A DNA stretch of 64,000 bases from Eudromia elegans (Eukaryota; Chordata; Aves; Tinamiformes; Tinamidae). The stretch covers positions 2,035,708 through 2,099,707 of the forward strand of contig PTEX01000055.1 in the NCBI GenBank assembly GCA_003342815.1, read 5' to 3'. The position numbers were made by a program, and so were the translations under genes. This document shows, piece by piece, positions 38,101-51,800 of this stretch; position 1 is the first letter of the stretch; each line of letters starts with the position of its first letter. A model generated the notes under the pieces. It made no database searches and was not told the DNA's origin. It saw only the letters and a list, made by a program, of their open reading frames with translations.

Positions 38101-41007
38101 AAGTATAAAGTTCTGCTACTGAAAGGTCTTAAGTTGCTCGAGCACTTAAGTAGGAGTAAAAAAAAAGAGGAGTGGGAAAATAGAAGTGTTCTTCGATTGA
38201 GTTGTTCGTGACATTTCTGTGTTATGTAGAAGTGCTGTATATTTATAACGTTTTTATTACTTTTTGGCCTCTGAAATACTATCTGATGTACTCTGTCCAA
38301 TAAAACATCTTAATATACTTGTGATTTAATTTATAAAGTGAAGCAACTGTCATTAAATGACAGCTCATCACATCTGCAAAGTATATTGTTAAGTTCTATT
38401 AACAATAGTTCTAATTGCAGAAGTGCTCAACATCTATATTCTGAGAAAAATGCGTGTGGACCAGTAATAAAGCTATGATGCTGACGCATATATCAGAATT
38501 ATAAAGTTGTTTTGTATTTTAGAATGAAATACAGTGTTGATCTGTTATTCATATTTTGTCTTGTGAGAGTTAACTCACATGGTTCAGGTCCTTTACCTGT
38601 AAAATCTACCTTGTGCACAAGTCTGCTGCTACTATTTGATGCTTTCACATATTTGTGTTGTGAAGTCATGACCATGAAGAACTAATTTCTTCATCTGTAA
38701 CTGCTTGCAAAGATGGGCTTTTCAGTATGGTAAGGAATAAGCAGGAGGAAAAAAAAGTCTATTTTTAAGTGCTTGGTAACTGGCATAGGATTAAAGCAAA
38801 AAGCAAGCCTGTGTACATATAATACATGACTAAAATTACTGTCCTTTTGAAACTCTTTCTGACAGTGTCAGGGGAGCTTCCAGAGGTCAGATGTTTATTT
38901 TTACTTTGATAACAACAACTGTCAAAATCCTTCATAAATATGTGTCATGAAGGTTACTGTTTGTGAAAATACCTTGAGTTCTGCTTACCAGAAACTCCCT
39001 ATTTCAGGCAGTGTGAACTGACAGCCCAGCATGTTGAATTTCATGGTCTGTGCTGTGTTTTGCTGTACATGGAAGCTGCAATTTCTCTGTTTAAGAGAGT
39101 GCCAAACTGATGGTTAGACTCACTTGTCTTTGGTGTCAACTTTTGTGACTAGACTTTAAAGTTAATTGTTTGAATAGACTGTGCAACAAAGATGGAGATA
39201 TTATCTATACAATATATTAAATCTGCTAAGTTCTGATAAACTTTTTTACATTATTCGTTAATAGAAAAGAAATTCCAACATCCAAAGTGCAGACCTTAAG
39301 TTATTACCCTGAAAAATATAAGCTAATAACTTTAGTAAAATAGTTGCAACATAGTTGTGAGATTTTTTTCTAAAACTTGTATAGATTTTTTGCAGGAAAA
39401 TTTAATCACACTTATTTTGTGATATACATATCTGCATTCAAAATGTTTTTATAAATCTTGAAACTTGAAGCTTTCCTCATACTTTCTTGGTGACCAATAT
39501 AATAATATCCTTTTTTAGAATTAACTGTAAAATTGTATTAATTTTAAGGCAGTTTAACTTGCCTGTTCAACCTATCATGGCAGTTATTTTAATACATAAC
39601 AAAGAATTATCATATCAGAATATATAAAACAGGTAAATTTTGTATGTACATATGTGATAGAGAAAAATCTTCTGTCTTATAATTGAACCCTATTGAAGAA
39701 TATACTTAGCTATATAATTGTGGTATGGAACTTTAAAAATATTGTTTTTTGTATTTGATATACTTAGAATGTACTTGGGTGTATCCCTTTGCCTTCCTAG
39801 AGGCTCAGTGTGAAACACAAGATGTACGAAAATAACCTTGATTGCTTGTCAGCTAGTGTTTTTTTAGTAATGAGTGCTGCAGAAAATAAACTTTGCTATT
39901 CCAGTTTTCCTACCTTTTATTGCATATGTAGCCTCTTGTTTTGAATGCAGGAGGTGTTGTAAACCTGTGTTTATCATCTTTTTTTTCCTCGCTCCTTAAA
40001 GAATTACCAAGGTGTGGCCTCTTCCTTCTCAACCACAGAAATTGAATTATCCATTTTAGTCTGGGACTGGTGGCCCTCTATAGTCTTGGATCTCTTCACA
40101 GTAGCTATAAATTAATAATGTTAGCGGAGGTGGGAGGGAGTCATCACCAGGAAAAAAAAGTTATTCCTCTTACAAAGTTACTGATTTAAATACATGAGGT
40201 AATTGAACGGTAAAGGGAAAATAGTAGAAAATGTATTTCATAAAATACAAAAACAAATTTTTGAAGGTTTAAACATAGCTTGAGTTACAAGTTCTTTTAA
40301 GTCCCTTTCTAGGGGGACTCTTTATAGGTCCCTTCATTGTCCTAGACTGTATCATCTTTGTTTGCATGTCTTTCAGCATTCAGAACAATTTATTTTCGTT
40401 ATTCAGTTTATACTGATAGTAGTCAAGTGTAGGCACATCTGACTTGCTTATTTATGGGACTCTGAATTTTACAAGGGAATATTTTCCTTGAATGTTATAT
40501 AAAGCTTGACAAGTACTCCCTATTTGAAATAATTTATTGCACAAGCCTTTTTGCTTAACAGACTGAGGAACGCACTCTTTTTCAAGGGCAGAATGATTTT
40601 GTTTTGAAGGACATAAAAATATAGTTGCCTGAGGTCCATAAGAATTACTGCAAACCAATATTAATCATTGAGGAAATATCACTCATAGGTATCTGATGCA
40701 ATGCATCTTTAAACAACTCAGATAAATTTTAGATGTGCAGTGTTATATTTTTTCCCCTCTGGTTTGATTGCTTCTGCAACACACTCAGTTTGAAGTTCCA
40801 CCTTTGAGCAGTTTTTAAAATAATTAGTAGATATATGCTACCTTTAGTGATATGAAAAGCAGTGTAAGCCTTTGACTGAAACATGAAAATAAGTGAGTTA
40901 ATGACAATAAGGAAACAGTTTTGTTGTTGAAGGTCTTGGAAGCTGTGGGCAATGGAGGAGTGTAATATAAGCTAGTCTAGAATAAACCACTAGGAAGCTT
41001 CACCCTC

Positions 41008-41046
41008 TTTTTTTTTTCCTTTTTTTTTTTTTTTTTTTTTTTTTTT
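41008..41046. repeat. T10-CC-T27 tract
   Basis: A run of ten T, then CC, then twenty-seven T. It is low complexity in intron 3. Confidence 0.95.
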
Positions 41047-43707
41047 GGTCAATTCTCTGTGAAGAGAAAAGAAAATCTTAAGAGGCTAGAGAACCAAGAT
41101 GACCCTGAAACTGTGGGGAAAAGTACCATGGAGTGTAGTGGGAAAAATGTATATCAAGGGTATTTTGCACTGTTGTCCGAAGATCTGTGCATAAAAAGTC
41201 TCTCTTTATAAGCTTAAATTACATGTCTGTGAAAAATAATTGACTGGTCTTCATCTGTATCATAGTGCAGGTCTTGTCGTTTTGGGAAGGTATTCATAAG
41301 ATTTGTTGTTGGAAAGTACAGGACATGATAATTCTAAAAAGTTGTCTAGGCTACAGCTCACAATTGTTCATCTCTACCATTAGAATGGAAGTTTTAAAAG
41401 CCTGTGGCACTGTTCCTACTGAATTATTTTGAGATATTTAAAAAAAAACTCTACAATTTACCTACATGTTCACTGCTGTCTGACTGAGAAGCGTAGATAG
41501 CTTAATCAAAAGTGCTTATTGTGTCCTGAAATTTTATCACAAGACAAGACTAACAGAGAACATATTTAAGAGGATTACCTGTATGTACACTTGTGAATTA
41601 ACCTATTTTAAAATTAGTCTAAATCCTATAAGTTAGTCAACAGTGGGGATATTTTAGTAATATCAATTAATTCCGATGTCTTAGAAGATGTTTCCTCCTT
41701 AAAAGGGAAAAATAAAAAGGAACCTAGATTATTCCTGGGTATTGTTTATGAGCTTCTTTAAATTAACACTTGATTAGATATTAGATGTCAGTCAGTATTC
41801 TAAAACAACATTGAACCGTCTTGTACCTGCGTTGTCCTTTAGTTGCAATAGATTTTCTTATGAAAAAATAATCCTGTCAGCAGACAGAAGATAGCACTGC
41901 AATGGTACATGTGTGTTTCTACACAGAAACCTTTTTCATCTCAAGGATTTTTGATTTGAAAGAAAATTTTGTAAAATGGTGGACTTCTAAAATATCCAGC
42001 ATGTAGTCAAGTCTGTGTAGAACTATGTGACATTTTCCTTTTTTTGTGATTCTAGCTGAATTACTGCACAAAAATTGAAAAGCTTGCTGCTTTTCTACTT
42101 TACTAGAGTTGTGGTTGACAGTCTGTTTCTTGCTTTAAGAGAAACATTGCAATTTTAAAAATGATAATATTGCAAATTAGAGAAAAGCTTTTAGACTTTT
42201 TCCAAAATTGGCTCTGTTACTTTATTTTTAAAGATTGTCATGCTTTATTGGTGCAAATTTAAGCCTAGATTATTATATGAGAATTTAACCTATAATGTTT
42301 TATGTTGAAAGGCATTTATAATTAAAGTTCCACTTATGTGACTTTTTACTTGTACAGGAGTGATAAATGTGAGCTTCTTGGCAAGGGTTATCTGTCCTCT
42401 GGAGACTGTCAGGTGAGAGGCAATTTGATGGAGTACGTGAGACTGTTCAAATCAAATATGGCCAGTTTTTTGGAGGGCTGTATGTTTCTTAAAACCTTAG
42501 TTCTCTGTTGCATAGAGGAGACAGTGAAGTGTTACCTAATGATGTAAGAACAAGGTGGTAGTGGGATGTTTTTTGTGAGACTCCCCAAGTGATGGACTTG
42601 GTAGCATATTCTTTGCTTCTTCATGCTGTCCTAGAAAAGGCTGAGCTAGAGATTTTGTGGAACTTTACCACCTGTGTCATTTATCAGCACCACTAAACTC
42701 TTCTTATGTCCTTGTCTGGCCGGTGACTTTTCCTGGGTTATAAAATGCTGTCTTTTGTTTGTTTCTTTTTTCTTTTTTCTTGAACTTGCTTAAGTGCTAA
42801 CAGTGCAACTTTATGAGCTTGCTTACCAGAAATGGTCTGTATTCAGGGCTGGATTTTGAATAGTTTTGCTGAATAGCACAAAACGGTACTTGAATTTCCA
42901 TCTGGAAAAACTCTTGCCTTTTGCATGAGGCTCATTTGACTTACACGAATGTGCTCATGTCCAAGAATGTAGGCTGGATGTTTTTGTTTAAAGGAGGAAA
43001 GCACCACATCTGGATACTTCCTGAAAGGACTTTGTGGCTCTCGGGATGGATTTTATTTAGGACTGTGGGCTCGCAGGACAGAACACAGAGAGTTGCTTGC
43101 AAACCTTCATATGGTCCTGTAAGGGTCAGATTTAGCAGTTTCGTGGACACTGAGAGGAAAGCATGAAATGAGATGCAGCAATTGATGAAACACAGTAGTT
43201 ACATTACTAGTTAAGTATTTAGAAAATAGATATTTGGCTTTTCTGTTCCTCGATCACTTTCCAGATGAGTGAGGTCATCCGTAGTGGTTTATTGTGACAA
43301 GATACTAAGAGGTCCTTTTCACCTTGGGAAATCAGAGTATGATAACACTTAACAGTTTTAAGTTGTAGTACATTTCTCAATAGCTTGCCATTCAAGCTTA
43401 TTTTCAGTTAGTAACAGTTTTCCCTTTTTCTCAGGTCAGCTGGCTCTGTGTTAGCCTCCCTTACCTGGCTTTGGATTAAAACTGTTAGTTTTAGTCATTA
43501 ATAACCATTACCCTTTTGCTAGATGTATCAAAGAATAGAGCGTATTAATGGTATGAGTAAAGCTCAAGCAGCTTTGGAGATTTTAATGGATATGCGGTGG
43601 GAGACTGCCCCTTCCTTACAACTTTTCCAGCTATATTTGCAAAATTTTTAATGGGTAGTCTTTATACTTTTCAGATATAGAGGGGGATTTAGTTTTATTC
43701 TTGGACA

Positions 43708-43756
43708 GTTGCATGCTTTTATTAGGCTGCATGCTTAGGTTGCATGCTTTTATTAG
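43708..43756. repeat. Exact 18-bp direct repeat, 31-bp period
   Basis: GTTGCATGCTTTTATTAG occurs at 43708-43725 and again at 43739-43756, with a partial third copy (CTGCATGCTTAG) in between. It indicates a recent local duplication. Confidence 0.92.
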
Positions 43757-44396
43757 AGTCATCAAAAGCTTGTTCCTGCTAATTGTATACATCCACTACA
43801 TCTGTTCTTGTTACATGTATTTAAAACTCATAACAACCGAATATAAAGAGTATTAAGTACCTCTATGAAAAGATTAAGTTTACAGTTCTATGTGCCTGTG
43901 AGACAACTGAGAATGTAATTTCGTCCTCCAAGCTTTAACAGCCTGAACTGGAGAAAAAAATAAGCTATTTATGAGTTTTGGAAGGGGAATCTGCAGAATG
44001 CTGCCTTTGTTCAGTGAGTTCTCAATAGCTTGTGTCTATGAAAGAATGGAAAAATTGGCTTCTGGAGTAACAGGAAGACTCTGACTCTAAAAAAAAAAAG
44101 GGAATATTAGGTTCCTGGTTACTTCATAAGAGAATTTTACAGAATTTTACAGAATTGGATTTAATTGGCACAAGTGTAAGGTGTCTAGTTGGTACAGAAG
44201 TGTCATGGATTTGCTCTCGCATTGTTGGGAAACACTGAGGTGTTTTTATGAGTGAAATAATATTCCTGCAGGATGAATGCAGAGCAATAGAAAACAATTT
44301 TAGAACAGTAGGGTTTCTGTTGCAAGAGTTAGAGATTTTTTTTTTCTACTTAAATCTTGGTGGAATCTTGAAGCACGCTCTTTGTAACCCTTCTGC

Positions 44397-44424
44397 TTTT
44401 TTTTTTAAAAAAAAAAAAAAAAAG
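44397..44424. repeat. T10A18 block
   Basis: Ten T followed directly by eighteen A, which can snap back on itself. A similar T13A9 block lies at 8384-8405. Confidence 0.95.
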
Positions 44425-47400
44425 GCACCAAAAGCTAAGTGTTAACTTTTTTTTTGCTTTGATACAAAGGTTTTTTTGCTTGTTGTGTCAAAAAACTCTT
44501 GTTTTCTCTAGGGAGATCTTCTCTGACTGTCTTTTTCACCAGTGTGGTAGTCTTGGTTCTACTGATCTATTTCTTACTCATGATGTGTTTTACTGACTGT
44601 TATAGTAAAAATAGGGTATGGTAAAAATACATCCTCTGCAAATATGAGAGGCCATGAAAGCAACTAAACTGAATTTTGAATACTAGTAATAATTTATATT
44701 AAACACTGGATTTAAACTAGAATTACAAGCTGGAAAATGGAGTAGTTTGAGTAAGAAAGATGAGATGCAGCTTAATGACAGTATGTCTCTCTTGCTATAG
44801 GCGAGGAGATATCTGAGGGATGCAGATTAAGCATCTGAAAGTATGAGAGGGACAGGAATTGGGAGAGAACAGAAACATTCCCAAACCCCCCAAGTTTCCA
44901 AAACTTAGGGTGACTGGTGAATTAGCTTGCATAGAGGTTTATTGGAACACTAGATCTGAATGTAATTGAAGTTCTGTTTGGAGTGCAAGTGAAAATGTTG
45001 CCCTCAACCTTAATTGCAGATAAGAGTTTTTTCTGTAGGTAATTTATAGGTGTAATATGAGGAATAGGTAAAATTAAAGGTTAAGACTAATTGTCGTCTT
45101 TGCTATGATTCTTGAAATGACTTTGGATTCCTGAAAGAGGTACAAGAGTCAATCTAATTAGCAGCCAAGCTGCCTTGGTCCCCATGCATCTCTTTGCCAA
45201 CTATGTTCAGCATTATATAAACCAGTTTATTGTTATTTTTATTAGTATAGAATGGTTTGTTTAAGTATTTCCATGCACAAATAGAACAAATCAAGTATTA
45301 CCAAAAAGAAGAGCAATGTGTTAGCTGAACAACTTCATCTGGCATATGGACAGCAAATGCATGTAATCCAAGTCATTACATAGAATGTTTATTATTCAAC
45401 CTGTTACTAAGCATAGAAAACTTATAATATCTGGTGTAGATATTTCATTGTTGCTCTTCTCCCTGCCCTTGCCCTTATCCTCTTCTCTGTCGTAGCACAG
45501 TGTGGTGAGCTCGTTGACAAATGAAGAACTTTAAGATTTAGAATTTTTTTTTTTTTGAGTAGGTAAAAGTGTATACTATTCTGTGTTCAATGTAAATTTT
45601 GTATTCACTGTCCATTATCTGAGCTTCATATGACTAAGAAGTCTCTGTGGTCACTTTAAAGCAATCATTTTTGTTTTAAAAATGACGTACTGAAATTGAA
45701 TGTTCCCATCTATTTTGCCTGTCAAAAAGACCTAGAACTTCAATCCATGGATTCACAGTGGCTGAATCAGCATTCAGCATAAGTCTCAAGATGAACTGTG
45801 TTACAAACAAAACGAGGGGATAAATGTAATACTTGTTGTTAATACTGTTTGAAGTACTCAAGCTGATTTGGAAAGTAGTCAGATGTGGGTGGCAGAGGAA
45901 GGTAATGTAAGGACAGAGATTGTTGCAGCCTGAATAATGGAGTTGCTTGACATCTAGTATTTTCTGTGGAAAAAAAATTAATTCACCTTGAAATATACCT
46001 TTCTTTGTAAAATTAACATTGTTCTAAGAAACTCCCTTCCTAGGAAGAATATCTTTTGAATTTTCCTTGCGTTTTATGTAGATCTGAAGAAACAAATGTT
46101 TTGAAGAGCAAAATACATTTCCTATTGATTGTGTTTCAATTCTGTTAGAGTAGTCTGATTTTATTTGCTTACTGGTAGCTTCAGGTCTGTTATTTGCTGT
46201 CAAAGTGTGTTTGTGTTTCCTAAGAGATTCTTCTATTATACAAGGCAGGTAGGATAAAGCGTAACAAGTTAGGATGAAATTTATTTGACTTATTAGTTAT
46301 GTCCCTATTAAACGCATTTTCCTTTGACTTTTTTTTTTTCCAAGTAAAATAATATTATTAGTTGGTATAATAATATCCTAAGGGTGACTAGATAATGCTA
46401 CATCACCAGTCTTGCCAGGTGCCTAAGTCTGGGCATTTTGAACTTTCCACAAATAGTAGGTATTGAATTTGGCCACTGCCTGGGAGAGAAAACAGTCTTT
46501 GTAGGCGGATCTGCTGGGAAAGGAATATTCAACCTTCCTCTGCCCATAATCTAATTCTTTGTCAGGCTCTGGCAGGCGGGAGTTCAAATGTTCAGGTTGC
46601 ATTTGCTGCACCGAGAGTGTTTCATGGTGGCCCACAAGGAGGGAGCAGTGGAATGACTGTAAACATTGTGTGGGCAGCAGTGACCCCGTGTTCTGGGAGC
46701 TACTCGAAAATGAAGCTGCCTTATGGTAAGAGGAGGAGGAGAAAAAGAAAGTCAAGTTGAGCATTTAAAGAAATAATAAAAGAAAAAAAAAAACCACAAA
46801 GATGCACAAAATGCCATATAATTTGCATCATATACTTTCCAGTACAAGCTCACAGTTAAAAATGCTAGTTACTGTAAAAAACCTTTATGGTTTCTGTTTG
46901 GATTTGAGTTTCCAAAACACTTTGAGGCTTTACAGCATTTTTCTTCTCCACTGAGTTTCAGAATTAGCTTAATTCTTTAAATTTTAAGAAGATCTCTGAA
47001 TTAGATGTCTGCTAATTTTAATCTTCTGATCTTGAAAAGGACTCTGGGCTCCTGAATTAGTCTTGTGAACAGTGGCTGGCAGTCATAGAATTAACTAGGA
47101 AAACGTTTTATTTGCTTGCTTAATCTGATTTAAGCTAAGCCTTTGGGAAGAGGACTTCCTTTCATAGTGTATGCTTCCTTGCCGTGAGTCAGCTAAGGAA
47201 AACAGTACCTTGCTTACGGGGTTATGGGGGTTGTGTGTGTGTGTGTGGTTTTTAGCTTTGAGGTGGTTTGGAATTCATCAAAAGCAAACAAACAAGATGA
47301 TTCCTTCCCCCAAATCACTTCCTGTTCTTCTTGATCTTAATTTTGCAAGAGTACCCTTCAAGCTCTCAGTGTCAAATCAGAGCTCTAGGGGTGTGTGTGT

Positions 47401-47876
47401 GAATAAATCTATTTTTAATAGACCAGTCCATCTCCTTAGTACAGTAATTCTGCTTTTTCCTACTCTTTAGAGTTACTGCCAAATATTCTTTCCTGCTTTT
47501 TTTTTAATAGTCAGTAAGTCTTTTAGTAGGTTACTTCTAAATTGAACAAAATAATATTGTGATCTAGGTGTATGGAATTCTTAGAATTTATTCTTCTAAT
47601 AGAGGATATCTGTGGGCCCAAAAATAAATAAATAAAAATTTAAAAAAAGGAAAAAAAAAAAAAAGGCAGCTGTTCTTACCAAAATGAGAAATCAGATGGT
47701 AAGCTAATGACAGTGTGGTTTGATAGTCAGGTTTTTTTAGTATGATAACTTGTTGAAAACACAATGAAATATAAATGATATTCAGTATTTTGGCATGTTT
47801 TAGCTGTAGAATTTGATATGTGTGATGAAAAATGCAAAGTAAAGGGTCTCCAAACAAGTTAGCTGCCATGACATAT

Positions 47877-47925
47877 ATTTATGTATATGTGTGTGTGTAT
47901 ATATATATATACACACATATAAAAT
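47877..47925. repeat. TG/TA/CA alternating repeat with dyad symmetry
   Basis: A (TG)n stretch passes into (TA)n and then (CA)n. The two flanks are therefore complementary (TATATGTGTGT against ACACACATATA) and the tract can fold into a hairpin or adopt alternating purine-pyrimidine structures. Confidence 0.85.
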
Positions 47926-50287
47926 TCGTAATAATATATAAAATTAATTGTGAGATAATTTTCATTCCCTGATGAGCTGTCTTTGTGTGATCACATATTT
48001 GTCTCTAAACCCCTGGTAAATGCAATCTCTTGTAACGACTTAAAGACAATAGCTATTTAACGAATGGCGTGTGTATACAGGAGAAAAGAATAAGCTTGAT
48101 TGCTTACAATCTGACATTTGAAAAAGCATTTTTTTAGATCTCTGGTATTTGCATATCTAATTGCTATGAAATCAAAACTAAGTGAACTGTAGCTACTTGA
48201 AACAAAAAAAATGAAAGGCAATCATCTTTACAGGGGAAATATCCCACTCATATGCAAGCCTGTCTGAATATTAGAATTATATTCTGCTTGTGTTTAATTA
48301 TAGGTGTCTGACTGAGCAGTAAATTTATGCCTGTGTATTAAAGGAGGGAATGTGACCCTGAAACATCATCTCTCCTTTGTTGTAGCAGAGCGTTGGCATT
48401 GAGTGAACTTAACAGTGTTGTGTGTTTTGGTGATAAGGGATTGTGCCAGAATAGCTGTTAATTACCTGCTTTGTTTGATATGGAAAGTAGTGGTTCCGCA
48501 CTTTTCTTCCCACCAGTGACAGTACTCAATTAAAACTTGTATTAAACAGTGATAATGCTCTCATTTATCTGGTGGAGGAGATGTGAGGTGAGGAAAATAA
48601 ATAGGATTTTTTCAGCTGCTTGGAGGCTGCTTTTTTGCCTTGTTTTTCTTCGATGTATTCATAGTAATAGAAAAAAAAACTTTTAAAATCCAAGATATCT
48701 TTATTTTTATATATCTTAAATGTTGAATTTTATTAATTCTAGCTACAGTGGAAGATTTTAAAATATCTTTAATATAATATCGAAGTTATAAATTTGAAAG
48801 AGGCTTATCCCATCCTATTTCCTGCCTTTCCTCTTTGTGAAGCCTCTATTGCCGTGGTTTCCTTATTTCACTGTGTTTTGAAATCTTGTTAATATGTCGG
48901 AAAAACTCTAACATGGCTAATTAACGTAGCTGCTTTTCTTGGCTTTTGGTGATGTTTACTCCTTTCTAAAGAAAAGGATGGGGGGAGAGGTTTTCTTTGT
49001 GAAGAGCTCTTGGTTGTTTCTTGAGAATGGTCACCAAGCTGTGTTTTGGCTCAAACCCTTTCAGTCACTTCGATATTATCAGATAACTGAAGTCTGTGAA
49101 AATGAATCTACTATTTGAGGGTTTTTTATAGCATTTTGATTATAGTGGAGTTGAGATTATGCATCTGTATTATTTTGGGGATGTTTTTCTGCTTCCTTTT
49201 CTCTTGACTGAAATTTCCTCTTTTGATGAAAAAATTTTCAAAATAATGTCATTACAAAGAATTTAAAATAATTTGTCTCTACTTGGATAGCTGTTAATCT
49301 GCTTTAGTGATATAATTGCTACACTCCCAGCTCTTTTCTTTACAAATAAGAAAATAGCTTTTATGTAATGAAAGTATTTACAAATTTAAAAAATATAAAA
49401 CTAACAAAAGAAGACCTTTCTTTGAGTGAGGCCTTTCCCAGGTGCTTTTGGCCAGAGCATGGTGTTCAGTTAAATTCTTTTCCATTCTTTTAGGGCTTGC
49501 AGGCACCTTTTAAGTCATCTTTTTTTAGGAGTCTTTTTTTAGGGAGAGAGAAAAAAAAAAAGGCTAGTATACCCTATCTATAGGATTCTCAAGTGACTTT
49601 CCATTCCCCAGTTCTTCACTATACACACTGGGGAGCTCCGAATTTTGTTTAGGATGAAGCTTTGTGGAGTGTCTGCTCACTGGTGGACAAGGAAGACTGG
49701 GACTGCGCGAGAGTCTGGGATATCCTGAGGCAGAGGTCTTAGACCTGAGACTGCCTATGAGTTCTCTTCTCCAGTGTTCCTGAAAGTGTCTCATAAACTT
49801 TGATTTCATCTGAGATGTAGACGATGGTATCAGTAACTAAAACGCTAAAAATAGAATTTTGGAATATATCTCATGTTGTATCTGCTCCTGGTATACGCGT
49901 CGCAATACGTGCACGTGCACCAAAGGTTTGCAGGATTCTCTGTGCTGAGCTCATCATCACATATTGATGTTCCTGATCTCTTCTGCCTTTTTTCTTTCCC
50001 TTTTCCCATCAGTTTAGGCAGTTGAGACAATGTCCAGCGCTAAGGAGTAAAAACAAAAATTAAACTTGCCCTTGGAATGTCTGCATCTTAAAGCAAGGAT
50101 TTTTTTAAAAAATCAGATTTTTGGCTGATGCAAAACTATCCTTAAAAATGTGGAGAATCCATCTAGAAAGTACTTTTAATTGCATGCACTAGCTGAGTTA
50201 AGTTATGATGACCTTGAATATGCTTTAAACCAATTTGTGATAATTACTGTCAAGGCTGTTCTTTTTCTGTTGAAAAGTAATGACCTA

Positions 50288-50352
50288 TGATATATTGGAG
50301 GCCAGATTAGATCATCCTAATAATTCCTTCTGGCCAAACTCTCTGAAATCTG
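50288..50352 (+). mobile_element. Old CR1-type LINE 3' tail
   Basis: The segment GGAGGCCAGATTAGATCATC followed by TAATTCCTTCTGGCC and CTCTGAAATCTGG matches the shape of archosaur/turtle CR1-type tails: 'ggtcagactagatgatc..aatggtcccttctggcctt..actctatgaatc'. It is too short and diverged to assign to a subfamily. This rests on my recall of the consensus rather than an alignment. Confidence 0.5.
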
Positions 50353-50948
50353 GAGCATTTTACTTGTATTCAAGCTTTGTATGAAGAAAGAGCAGCGATG
50401 TGTACTGAATAAAACTCAAATGCAGTGTAATGGAATACTTGATTTCCCATTTTTTTCTATAAATAACTTTTTCTTTCCATATGTGATGAGAATATATACT
50501 ACTGAAGAGCTTAAGAATTTTCAAATAGTGTGGCATTTGCAGGATTTTTTTTCCTTCTGTTTTTTTTTTTGTTTTTTTTTTGGTTTTTTTTACATCATGC
50601 AAAAAAATTTGAAATAAAAGTAGGATTTTTTTAGGCAGAATTAAGTTAAAATCTGTAGGCCATTTTGTTCAGGTATCATTTGTCCACGTGGAATCTGAGA
50701 GCTCCCATGTTTGTCAAACAATACTTTATATCTGTAGCTCTATTGTTTTACCTTATCCCGTATAAGGCACCATCTGTATAGGCAATGCCCCGTTAATACT
50801 GAATTCAAAAATTTTAATGATGAAAATGCTGGGCCCTTTAGATACCCATCTTGTTTTTAGCCTTTATAACTTTGTTTAGAAAAGTGTCTTGGTTTATACA
50901 GCACTTACTGGCTTTGGAGGGTGATTTTTGCCTTTTATGCGTGTAGGG

Positions 50949-51013
50949 GTTTTTTTGGGTTTTTTTTTGTTGGTGTTTTTTTTTGGTTTTTTTTGGTTTT
51001 TTTTTTTTTTTTT
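50949..51013. repeat. T-rich tract with G punctuation
   Basis: T runs of 7 to about 20 are separated by GG or GGG over about 65 bases. A similar but shorter tract lies at 50556-50591. The phenylalanine-rich and lysine-rich frames here are artefacts of this low complexity. Confidence 0.9.
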
Positions 51014-51749
51014 AAAGATAGAGAAGAAAACCACTCTTGTCTCTGTGACAGGTTCAAGACTGTCCTCATGGATTTTAAAGAAAAAGGTGGTCAGAATAAT
51101 AGGCAACAGGAAATAAAGTTCTGCGACAAGTTTGACTGAGTCATAAATCAAATCAGCTAGGTCAGGCAGAAAGACCAGGTGTAAGCAGTCTGCAAACAGG
51201 GAATTGAAAGCAAAATAGTGCAGCAGTGGTGGCAGTGTTTTTCCTAAATGTGTTCATAAATGTTTTTTTATCTATGATTTTTACAAATACCTCATGCATG
51301 AAAGTAGATGATATTTTGCTTTCTGTAGCTGAAAAGAGTAATTTTCATATATATCAAACTGGATATTTTACAATTCTTCTGACTTTAAATCCATTCTCTC
51401 ATTCTCTCAGCTGTTATAGTGGTATAGTGTTAAGCTCTGCGTATTTGCCGTGAGTCTGAGGCAGAATACTTGCAGCATTGAGTTTCCGTACCCCGGAGTT
51501 ACATAGCTGACAGGTTGCGTCTTGTTATGCCTTCATCCCACAAAAATTGTTTATGATCCTATGGCAGGGAAGCATTTAAAATGTACAAACGAAAAATTCA
51601 GTATGGAACTGTGCACTAGTTATTTCTTGGCCTGGAGTTTCAGATGTGCTTGTTCAGAGTTGATTTGGCTGCTCTTTGAATTATCAGTGAATCTTAGTTA
51701 TCAGTGCAATCTTAGTTTAAGAAAAAGATGCTAAAGTTGCATCTGTATA

Positions 51750-51800
51750 TGTATGGATGTGTGTGCATATATATATATATAAGCACATAATATATAGGTA
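51750..51800. repeat. TG/TA-rich simple repeat
   Basis: An alternating purine-pyrimidine patch running GTATATGTATGG, GTGTGTGCATATATATATAT and AAGCACATAATATATAGG. It is low complexity with no clear unit. Confidence 0.7.

Noticed and set aside
37908..38300. 130-codon open frame on the minus strand
   Set aside because: No domain or family recognised, no promoter or splice evidence, and it overlaps an unrelated open frame on the other strand.
40300..40370. Possible CR1 tail (CTTTATAGGTCCCTTCATTG)
   Set aside because: Only a short GGTCCCTTC-like word fits. The expected flanking TTGGACTAGATGA-type and terminal octamer sequences are missing.
50894..51151. Phe-rich (+) and Lys-rich (-) open frames
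   Set aside because: They are translations of the T-rich/G-punctuated low-complexity tract at 50949-51013.
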